IMG/VR virus record: IMGVR_UViG_3300025759_000610
Location: 1 to 26,025 of that record
Strand: one strand, 5' to 3'
Length of the DNA stretch: 26,025 nt
DNA from: a virus
Position numbers and translations under genes: made by a program. Each line of letters begins with the position of its first letter. Position 1 is the first letter of the stretch. Shown piece by piece: positions 8,174 to 15,600 of the stretch. The notes under the pieces are model-generated. The model ran no database searches. It saw only the letters and a list, made by a program, of their open reading frames with translations, and had not been told where the DNA came from.

Positions 8174-8440
8174 ATGGCTACTCCAAGCAAGGGCAAAGCG
8201 AAAGTAAAGATCACTTCCACTGGCAAGAAGGTCTCCTATGGGCAGGCTGGAAAGGCCAGTGACGGTGGTCCTCGTGTTCGCGCAGGAACTAAAAAAGGCG
8301 ACTCGTATTGCGCTAGGTCTTTGGGTATTAAGAAAAGACTATCCAAGGAAAAGCAAAACGATCCAAACACTCCTAATAATCTAAGTCGCAAGCGCTGGAA
8401 GTGCAAAGGCGCTAAGTCAATGAAGGCTAAATATGAGTGA
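8174..8440 (+). CDS. Small basic conserved phage protein, 88 residues
   Basis: A lysine- and arginine-rich protein of unknown function. After a simple basic N-terminus (MATPSKGKAKVKITSTGKKV) it has the segment GDSYCARSLGI, then NTPNNLSRKRWKCKG, with two cysteines. This resembles small proteins in marine phages that carry an S-[FY]-C-A-R ... N-x-L-x-[KR]-x-W-x-C pattern (similar to a DUF6321-like arrangement, from memory). The start is right after the terminator T-run, with no good ribosome site, so expression may be low or coupled by read-through. It overlaps the next gene by 8 bases (ATATGAGTGA), and its last residues are K-Y-E. Positive charge suggests nucleic acid contact, but that is inference. 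Confidence 0.75.
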   Translation: MATPSKGKAKVKITSTGKKVSYGQAGKASDGGPRVRAGTKKGDSYCARSLGIKKRLSKEKQNDPNTPNNLSRKRWKCKGAKSMKAKYE

Positions 8441-8603
8441 CGGTCTATACGCTAACATCCACAAAAAACGCAAACGCATCAAGGCTCAGAAGGCCGCTGG
8501 CAAAACACCAGAACGTATGCGTAAAGTAGGATCTAAAGGCGCTCCAACAGCACAAGCCTTTAGGAACTCTGCTAAAACTGCTAAAGGAGCTACATACGAA
8601 TAA
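8433..8603 (+). CDS. Small basic conserved phage protein, 56 residues
   Basis: A short gene running from ATG 8433 to TAA 8601-8603. The product begins MSDGLYANIHKKRKRIKAQK and contains ERMRKVGSKGAPTAQAF and NSAKTAKGATYE. The GLYANIHxKRKRI ... KxGSKGAPT ... AKTAK pattern is one I recognise from many marine podovirus and cyanophage genomes, always as a tiny basic protein near structural genes; its function is unknown to me. It overlaps the preceding gene by 8 bases and the next by one (TAATG), so translation is probably coupled. An AGGAG at 8585-8589 inside its end may help the next start. Its end nearly duplicates the end of the scaffold gene at protein and DNA level. Confidence 0.8.
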   Translation: MSDGLYANIHKKRKRIKAQKAAGKTPERMRKVGSKGAPTAQAFRNSAKTAKGATYE

Positions 8604-9085
8604 TGGCTACTGTAGCGCAAATCGCAAAATCAGCATTGCAAAGGATCTTGGTACAAGCGTCCGAGGCTCCACTTGAGCCTGACGAATATCAGGATTTCAT
8701 TTTTTCCATGAATAACTACATGGCTGAGCTTGATGCTCAAGGCATTCAGCTTGGTTATACAGTTGTGTCTGACCTTGGTGATAATGTCACCATTCCAACA
8801 GGCGCACTGCGCGGACTTATCGCTAACATGGCGATTGAAGTCGCACCAGATTACAACGGAGTTGTCTCAGCAGGCTTAGCAAAAGCAGCTCGTGATGGTT
8901 TCAACACAATGCGGATGCTTGGTCAAAGCATGGGCAAATCTAAATATCCTTGTACGCTTCCTATAGGCTCTGGTAACGAAGATAACGACTTTGGCATGAA
9001 TGGTCATTTCTATCCAGATGAAGAAGCATCAATACTTGCAGAAACCACTGGCGCTATAGCCTTGGAGGTAAATACCAATGGTTAA
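8603..9085 (+). CDS. Tail accessory factor / head completion protein (P22 gp4-like)
   Basis: In P22, gp4 binds under the portal after packaging and forms the platform for the tail hub. This 160-residue protein matches gp4 (166) in length and in its place before the gp10-like gene. Features are the helical N-terminus, TVAQIAKSALQRILVQASEAPLEPDEY with the following FSMNNYMAELDAQGIQLGY, and IPTGALRGLIANMAIEVAP, typical of the P22 tail accessory factor family. The C-terminal 30 residues are acidic and probably disordered, as expected for a part that reaches other tail subunits (inference). The start is set by TAATG coupling to the 56-residue gene. It overlaps the next gene by 8 bases. Confidence 0.82.
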   Translation: MATVAQIAKSALQRILVQASEAPLEPDEYQDFIFSMNNYMAELDAQGIQLGYTVVSDLGDNVTIPTGALRGLIANMAIEVAPDYNGVVSAGLAKAARDGFNTMRMLGQSMGKSKYPCTLPIGSGNEDNDFGMNGHFYPDEEASILAETTGAIALEVNTNG

Positions 9086-9923
9086 AAGAGCGGATGGACG
9101 CAAGAAGTCGGACTTTGTAGCACAGGATACAGTGCTTGCAAATTCCTTCATGGACTACTTTGTTAATAACACTAACTATCGAATCTCCTACTCTAATTTT
9201 GTAGCTGGGCTTGGCGTAACTGGATCTATCGTTACTACTGGATCTGGCGTTGCAACTCCTGTTTTAGAGATTGATGGCACAGTTAATAAGATTCGGAATA
9301 TCGCTAACGGATCAGGAATAATCACTGCGGTTGATGCACAAAATAACGTAGAGGTTGGTCATAACTTTACTGTAGACAGTGCAGGTCAGCCAATCATGCA
9401 GAACACCACTGCGGCTAGTCCTACCTTTGTTAGTATTTCTGGTGGTAATGGCATCAATGTCACAACCACTGGTACGCAGATAGAAATATCTTCCGCTGAG
9501 TTGGCTAGTTACGCCACTGTAACCATGCAGGGTAACTCTGACGAATCCGTTATTGCTGTGGCAGGAACGCCTGTAAAAGTAGCTGGCACTTTTGTTGTTG
9601 GCGATGTTTCTGGGTTTGCTGCTGACACCACTGGCAAGATTACAGAAACAGAGTCAGGCATAACGCGCCACGTTATCAATGCAATTGTATCTATGACGGC
9701 TGCTAGTGGCACAAATCACCAATGCTCTATATACATTGCTCTTAACGGTTCTGTCATAGCAACAACTCGTATGACAAACACAATTAGCGCTGGCCTATCT
9801 CGTTCAATGGCTACGTTTGCTAACATAGAATTATCTGTTAATGATTATATTGAAATTTACGTTGCTAATGACTCGACGACAGATAATTTAATCGTGTCTC
9901 GCGCAGTGCTAGGTGTACTTTAA
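9078..9923 (+). CDS. Fibre-like virion protein with C-terminal beta domain
   Basis: A 281-residue protein I cannot assign to one family. Residues 1-50 (KSDFVAQDTVLANSFMDYFV, then YRISYSNFVAGLG) resemble the short N-terminal attachment segments of phage fibres. The middle is rich in Gly, Thr, Val and Asn, like beta-helical or beta-prism shaft repeats. The last 130 residues alternate hydrophobic and polar residues (VINAIVSMTAASG, then SIYIALNGSVIATTRM, then NDYIEIYVANDST), resembling a small jelly-roll of the C1q/TNF-like type found on phage fibres. GGAGG at 9064-9068 precedes ATG 9078. It lies between the gp4- and gp10-like genes, so it may be a tail needle substitute, a head fibre or a second receptor-binding fibre. 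Virion location is likely; the exact role is unknown. Confidence 0.6.
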   Translation: MVKRADGRKKSDFVAQDTVLANSFMDYFVNNTNYRISYSNFVAGLGVTGSIVTTGSGVATPVLEIDGTVNKIRNIANGSGIITAVDAQNNVEVGHNFTVDSAGQPIMQNTTAASPTFVSISGGNGINVTTTGTQIEISSAELASYATVTMQGNSDESVIAVAGTPVKVAGTFVVGDVSGFAADTTGKITETESGITRHVINAIVSMTAASGTNHQCSIYIALNGSVIATTRMTNTISAGLSRSMATFANIELSVNDYIEIYVANDSTTDNLIVSRAVLGVL

Positions 9924-11344
9924 TGCCAAAAATCATTCTGCCAATAGCGAATGGATTTTACGAAAGCGATAGTTTGCCTATCTCTGCTCAAGAGTGTGTG
10001 AACTTCTATCCAAACATAGTGCAGGCTCCAGCGTTAAATCAGGAGACTTTGTACGGAACGGCTGGACTTGAAGAAGTAGCAAATGCTGACACGCTTACTG
10101 GAAACAGAGGCGCACATGAAATGAATGGTGTTCCATATTTTGTAATGGAAAATCGTTTGTTTAGCATGGCTTCAGATTTAACTCTCACGTTTCACGGAGA
10201 GATAGCTGGAACTGAAAGAGTGTCAATGGCAGACAACGGCACTCAACTAATGGTTTTAGTCCCTGATGGTAATGGATACATATATAACCACGTTACGGAC
10301 ACTTTTGGACAAATAACAGATCCAGATTTTACTGCAAACGGCAATCCGCAGTTGGTGGTATTTATTGATGGATATTTTTGTCTAACCACTGACACTAAAA
10401 AGTTTATAGTTAGCTCTTTAAATGATGGCTATAGTTATAACGCTTTAGATTTTGGCACTGCCGAATCTGATCCTGATGACATTGTTGCTCCTGTTGTTTT
10501 TAAGAACCAGTTATTTATAGGAGGTTCGCAGACGATAGAAGCATTTCAAAACATTGGCGGCGCAGACTTTCCGTTTCAAAGGACAGGTCTGTTTCTTCAA
10601 AAAGGTATTGTTAGTCCTTTTAGTATCCAAACGCTTCAAGATACTTTTGTCTTTATTGGAGCTGGACAAAATGAATCTCCAGCAATATGGACATTGCAAG
10701 GAAATGACGTAGCAAAAATTTCGACTACAGCTATAGATAAAGAGCTTAGTCAGCTTACGCAAGATCAAGTAGCCTCCATTTATTCATGGGGATACGCTGA
10801 AAAAGGCGCTTATTTTGTAGGCTTTGCGCTTCCATCTAGCACTTTGGTGTATGACATCATTACAAAAAGATGGCACGAGCGTAAATCAGTTGTTGGTGGC
10901 GTTTTAGGTGGCTATAGAGTTACTGCAATGGTTCGAGCGTACAACAAAATCTGGGCAGGTGATTTAATTGATGGGCGCGTAGGTCGTTTGGACTCTGAGG
11001 TCTATACAGAATACGGAACAACTATACAGCGCTCAATAGTCACTCAACCATTTCAAAGCAATATGGATTCTTTTGTTGTTCCAGAGATTGAAATGACAGT
11101 AGAAAGCGGAGTTGGTAATTCTGCGGCTGTTGATCCTCAGATTGGTCTTTCTCGCAGCAAAGACGCAAAGACTTGGAGTGATACTAGATACAGAAGCATG
11201 GGCAAGATAGGCGAGCATAACCATCGCGCTATATGGCGCAGAAATGGAAGAGCGTCAAGGTTTGAGCTTTTTAGGTTTACTATGAGCGATCCAGTTAAAC
11301 CTGTCCTTATACAATTGACTGCTGAAATAGAGAGCGGACAATGA
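9923..11344 (+). CDS. Packaged DNA stabilisation / tail hub protein (P22 gp10-like)
   Basis: In P22, gp10 forms a hexameric hub below gp4 that plugs DNA in the capsid and holds the spikes and needle. This product has 473 residues, essentially the same as P22 gp10 (472). The opening, KIILPIANGFYESDSLPISAQ with ECVNFYPNIVQ, is the typical start of this family, in which the N-terminus describes trajectory and ends in NxYP-like motifs. The rest is strongly beta-rich, with repeated short strands such as PYFVMENRLFSMA, GYFCLTTDTKKFIVS, QLFIGGSQTIEAF and FVFIGAGQNESPAIW, consistent with a propeller-like body. It is joined to the upstream gene by TAATG and overlaps the next by four bases (ATGA). Confidence 0.85.
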   Translation: MPKIILPIANGFYESDSLPISAQECVNFYPNIVQAPALNQETLYGTAGLEEVANADTLTGNRGAHEMNGVPYFVMENRLFSMASDLTLTFHGEIAGTERVSMADNGTQLMVLVPDGNGYIYNHVTDTFGQITDPDFTANGNPQLVVFIDGYFCLTTDTKKFIVSSLNDGYSYNALDFGTAESDPDDIVAPVVFKNQLFIGGSQTIEAFQNIGGADFPFQRTGLFLQKGIVSPFSIQTLQDTFVFIGAGQNESPAIWTLQGNDVAKISTTAIDKELSQLTQDQVASIYSWGYAEKGAYFVGFALPSSTLVYDIITKRWHERKSVVGGVLGGYRVTAMVRAYNKIWAGDLIDGRVGRLDSEVYTEYGTTIQRSIVTQPFQSNMDSFVVPEIEMTVESGVGNSAAVDPQIGLSRSKDAKTWSDTRYRSMGKIGEHNHRAIWRRNGRASRFELFRFTMSDPVKPVLIQLTAEIESGQ

Positions 11345-11592
11345 GTTATAAGTTAAATGTCGGACAACCTATTGTAGAAAATAATGGCACAATGAGTCAG
11401 GCTTTCCGTCAGTTTACTCAAGAGGCTTCTTTGAGTATTCCAATAGTAGGTACAGGAAGTCCTGAAGGCGTTGTTGAAGCTGTACAATTTAGTCTTTATT
11501 TGGATAGAACTGGCGGAGCTGGGGCGATACAGTATAGGAAAATGCTTCCAAGCATTACAGGTGACAAAAAGAAAGGCTGGGTTCTTGTTTGA
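11341..11592 (+). CDS. Small conserved virion-region protein, 83 residues
   Basis: A small protein of unknown function. The segment VGTGSPEGVVEAVQFSLYLD followed by a Gly-rich turn and IQYRKM ... KKGWVLV is a pattern I have seen near tail-tip and fibre genes of diverse phages, where a G-x-G-x-P-x-G-x-V-x-A turn precedes a short beta repeat ending in GW. It may be a small attachment or beta-tip module, but there is no direct evidence. It starts in the four-base overlap ATGA with the hub gene and ends in TTGA, where the next gene begins, so it is embedded in a coupled run of tail genes. Confidence 0.6.
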   Translation: MSYKLNVGQPIVENNGTMSQAFRQFTQEASLSIPIVGTGSPEGVVEAVQFSLYLDRTGGAGAIQYRKMLPSITGDKKKGWVLV

Positions 11593-12053
11593 TTACCAGA
11601 ACGGTAGATGCTGATTTTATAAGGTCATTTGTTACCGGATCTGATGTGTTTGATGAGATTAGCGAGGATAATTTTTCACGAGATGAGTGGTATCCAGATA
11701 TGCACTCAGGCTGGTTCGTTCATACAGAGGATGATGAAATTTGCGGACTTTGGATGGCTGAGATGCGCAACGGCATCACCATAGAGATTCATCCAATGAT
11801 CTTAAAAGAGTTCAGAGGAAAGAAGGCGTACAAAGGCGCTAAAGAATTTTTTACTTGGATAACAAAGAATACCAAGTATGAGAAGATAAACGCAGAGATT
11901 GCTACCTGCTTTCCGAATGCAAAAATGTTTGCAGTGCAGTGCGGCATGAAGCTAGAAGGAACTATAAGGCAGTCTTTTAAGAAGAACGGCAAAATACATG
12001 ACCAATGGTTGCTAGGTATTACTAGAGAAGAACTAGAGGCTAGATATGAGTAA
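11589..12053 (+). CDS. GNAT-family acetyltransferase-like protein
   Basis: A 154-residue protein with the GNAT layout: a central strand, ITIEIHPMIL, leading to EFRGKKAYKGAKEFFTWI in the place of the acetyl-CoA phosphate-binding loop and helix, then EKINAEIATCFPNAKMFAVQCGMKLEGTIRQ and a final D-Q-W-L-L-G strand. The usual Q/R-x-x-G-x-G/A pyrophosphate motif is altered to R-G-K-K-A-Y, so activity is uncertain. Podoviruses often carry a GNAT-like gene just before their internal virion proteins (T7 gp13 is an example of this type), so it may help virion assembly or modify a host protein. The start is TTG 11589, overlapping the previous TGA; the next in-frame Met is near residue 38 and would remove the first strand. 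It overlaps the next gene by 8 bases. Confidence 0.7.
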   Translation: MITRTVDADFIRSFVTGSDVFDEISEDNFSRDEWYPDMHSGWFVHTEDDEICGLWMAEMRNGITIEIHPMILKEFRGKKAYKGAKEFFTWITKNTKYEKINAEIATCFPNAKMFAVQCGMKLEGTIRQSFKKNGKIHDQWLLGITREELEARYE

Positions 12054-12621
12054 GTTAGTAAAATCACTATTTGGCGGCGAGTCTGATGAAGGGATCGAAC
12101 GTCAGGAGAAGTCTAATCAACTCCTTAGAGACTTTCTTGCTCGCCAAGAGGCTTTAGGCCGTGCTGACATTAGAAAGTCTATGCCGAGCCAGTATGGAGC
12201 TGTAACTGCTGGTCAGCAAGCTGGCTTAGACATTTATGGTCAGGCGATGCCGCAACAGGCGCAGGCTTTTGTAGGCGGAAACGTAGCCGCACAGCAAGCG
12301 CTTCTGTCTGGTATGCCAATGTTTGAACAAGCTATTCGTGGCGGCAATATAGATTACTCTGCTTTGCAGCCATACCAAGGCAGCTATGATATGTCTTTTA
12401 CTCAGCAGCAGTTGCCTGATGCGGTGGCAAATCCTGCGTATCTAGCTGAGGCAACAACGCTTGATCCGGTTATGCAGCACCTAACTCCTGAGTATCGCAA
12501 TCAGCAAGCACAGATGATGCAAATGGGCGGTCAGCCTCAAAATCAAACAGCAAACGCACTTGGCGGTATGGGCATTGATGAAGCAGCCTTAGCTGAGTTT
12601 ATGGCAATGGGGCGATACTAA
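12046..12621 (+). CDS. Putative small ejection-apparatus protein, 191 residues
   Basis: A Gln-, Ala- and Met-rich protein that opens with SKLVKSLFGGESDEGIERQE and continues with a helix of Arg, Gln and Glu (QLLRDFLARQEALGRADI). A middle segment, QAGLDIYGQAMPQQAQAF and GNVAAQQALLSGMPMFEQAI, is the kind found in short proteins preceding DNA-transfer proteins in marine podoviruses (from memory). The last 60 residues are low in complexity and rich in Gln and Met. It is the first of four consecutive helical proteins between the hub region and the fibre, where P22 has gp14, gp7, gp20 and gp16. A packaged ejection role is inferred from this place and composition. It joins the next gene by TAATG. Confidence 0.6.
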   Translation: MSKLVKSLFGGESDEGIERQEKSNQLLRDFLARQEALGRADIRKSMPSQYGAVTAGQQAGLDIYGQAMPQQAQAFVGGNVAAQQALLSGMPMFEQAIRGGNIDYSALQPYQGSYDMSFTQQQLPDAVANPAYLAEATTLDPVMQHLTPEYRNQQAQMMQMGGQPQNQTANALGGMGIDEAALAEFMAMGRY

Positions 12622-15600
12622 TGATTAGACAATCTGACGATCAAATACTAGCTAACTCATTATTATCTGGAATTCCGCAATTTGGGCGCAATCAAGGCGT
12701 TAATAGCGGAATGCCTGTTATGGGAGATGGAAGATTTGGCGGTGGCGTTGGTCAAGTAGGTGGTGATCCGAGAGATCCTATAGGCCAGATAAATCGTCTA
12801 AGACAGGCTAATCAACCGATTCCTGAGTCACTGCAAAGAGCGGCGTTCCAATTTGCTGCTGCTAACAACTTAGACGCTGACCAATTATCAAAAAGGTTAG
12901 GAGTCTCTGTTAGTGATATATCTCAAGCCGCTCAAGGTCTTGGTATTCAAGATCAGTTGCCTTCTTCTTTGGGTGGCACTGGTTTTGGTGAGCAAGCACA
13001 ACAAGCAGCTTTCGCAGCCCAGCAAAACGATCCAGCTATGGCGGAGCTTCAGGCTTTAGGACAGCAAATACAATCTCTTTCTCCTAACGATCCTCAAAGA
13101 GCTGCTTTGCAACAACGATACGAGTCTATTGGTAGCGGTATAAACCAAAGAGCGCAAGCTGTACAACAGCAAACTTTACAATCTTTACAGCAAGGCCAAG
13201 GTGCAGGACAAGCAGGCAGTGCAGGACAAGGATCTACGCAGCAAACAGGACTTCAGAGAGTTGCTGATTATATTGCTCAAGGAAATAGGTCTGATCAAGA
13301 CATTTACCGAGAAATGGTAAAAAACGACGTTTCTGTAGAGGCAATGGCTGGTCAGCTTGGAGTCCCTGTTGATGAGGCTACTTCTCGCTATACACGCGCT
13401 CAAGAGTTGTCGCAGATAGAGGACATCGTAGCTGGCGGAATAGAACAAGCCAGAAGAGACTTTCCAAATGGTATTCCTGACAATCTTTTAAGACGCTATG
13501 CCACAGAGTCAGGACAGTCGTTAGAACAAATAGCGACTAACATGGATAATTTTGGCGTATCTCCTGACGATATGTCTCGTGCTACAGGCATTCCTCTGTC
13601 TGAAGTTCAAAACGCTTATACTGCGGCTAAGGGTGGTGGCACTACAGCCACAGGTACAGGAGCTGGAGACGCAGGAGCAAATACCAATCAAGTAGCCTCG
13701 ACTACCGCAGCCGCAGGAAGAGCTGGCTCTGGTGGTATGACAGGACTATCTGGCGCTGAAAGAGCATTGGGAGGCGGCCTTACGGCAGCGGCTGGAGCGG
13801 TAGAAGCTGGCGCTCAGCAAGCTCGCCAAGATGTAATAGGTGGCACTGACTTAGCAAGGCAAGACTTAGCTGTAGGCGCTGAGCAAGCTGCTGGAGCAAT
13901 AGGTGGAAGCGTTGATCAAGGCTTAAATGCTTTGACCGCTGGACTTTCTGGCGGTCAGCAAAATATCCAACAAGGCACTCAGCAAGGCTTACAGGCTTTG
14001 ACTGCTGGTTTACTAGGCGGTCAACAGAATGTAGAGCAAGGCACTCAACAAGGTTTGCAAGCGCTAAATCAGGCTTTAGGAACTGGACGCCAAGATATAT
14101 CTCAATCTGTTAATCAAGGTCTTGGTGTTTTAGGCCAAGGTTTAGCTTCAGGCAGGCAGGATGTTGCGTCAGGCACTCAAGCTGGATTAGCTGCTCTTGG
14201 TCAGGCTTTGGGAGTTGGCAGAGGCGATATAGCTACCGGAACTCAAGCTGGATTAGCTGCTCTAGGGCAAGGCTTGGGAGTTGGTAGAGGAGACATAGCC
14301 ACTGGAACTCAAGCAGGCTTGGCCGCTCTAGGTCAGGGTCTTGGAACAGCTCGTGGCGACATCGCCTCTGGCGCTCAAGCTGGCCTTCAGTCATTGGAAC
14401 AAGGATTAGCCACTGGAAGAGGAGACATACAATCAGGCACTCAAGCTGGTATTGATGCCTTATCTCGTGGTGTAGACACTGCTCGTGGCGATATTGCTTC
14501 TGGACGAGAAGCTGGACTTGCTGCTCTAAGCCAAGGTCTTGGCACAGCTCGACAAGACATAAGAGCTGGCACTCAACAAGGATTACAAGCTCTTGCAGGA
14601 GGAGTTGCTGGCGCTAGAACGGATTTAGCTACAGGCGCTGAGCTTGGAATGAGAGACCTTACAGCAGGTCTTGGAGCGGCTAGACAAGACCTTACGACAG
14701 GCCAAGGCACTGCGATGGGTCAGCTTCAATCTGGTATTGGAGAGACTCAACAAGCTCGTGAATTAGCATCTCAGCAAGTAGCTCAAGGATTTGGTCAAGC
14801 TGGTCAGATGTTTGATCCTTATCGTCAGGTAGGAAGTCAGGCTTTACAACAGCAAGCTGCTTTATCTGGAGCATTAGGTCAGGAAGCGTTTAATCAAGCA
14901 TTCCAAGCAAGTCCAGCACAACAGTTCTTGCGTGAAGAAGGCGAAAGAGCTGCTTTAAGAACAGCGGCTGCTAGAGGTGGTTTAGGCGGCGGTAATGTAA
15001 TGAAAGAGCTTGCTAGGTTTAACACTGGCCTTGCTGCTCAAGATTTACAAAATCAGATAGGTAATTTGCAACAATTAACTGGTCAAGGTCTTGGAGCTTC
15101 TGGAAGTGCGGCGCAATTAGCGGCACAAGCTGGGACAAGTCAAGCAGACATTCAAAGACAAGCGGCTCAACAAATTGCTGCCCAGCGAGGCCAAATGGCT
15201 GGCGTAGCTACAGATATAGGTCAGCAACTTGCTGGCTTAGGTGTGACACAGGGTCAAGCTGGTCTTCAAACTCAAACCCAGAGAGCGCAACAGCAGGCTG
15301 AGTTAGCTTCAATGGCTGGTCAACAAGGTCTACAAGCCATGCTATCTCAAGGTCAGCAACTTGGTCAGATAGGCACTACTGAAGCTACGCAAGCATTACA
15401 AGCTCAACAAAGAGCAGCAGAACAAGCGGCTCAATTTGCTTATAGCGGAGCCGGACAAGAGTTGCAAGCGCAGCAAAGAGCGGCAGAACAATCAGCTCAA
15501 TTAGCTTCTCAGGCAGCAGCTCAACGAGCAGCGGCACAACAGGCAGCAGCTCAACAAGCGGCTCAATTTGCCTTTAATGCTGGTGGACAGTCTCAACAAG

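Noticed and set aside
8020-8262. 80-residue frame spanning the end of the coat gene and the terminator
   Set aside because: It reads through the terminator hairpin, overlaps two better genes in another frame and has no ribosome site.
13908-14699. CRISPR or tandem-repeat array
   Set aside because: The 66-bp period is coding, lacks constant repeat/variable spacer structure, and changes mostly conserve the protein pattern.
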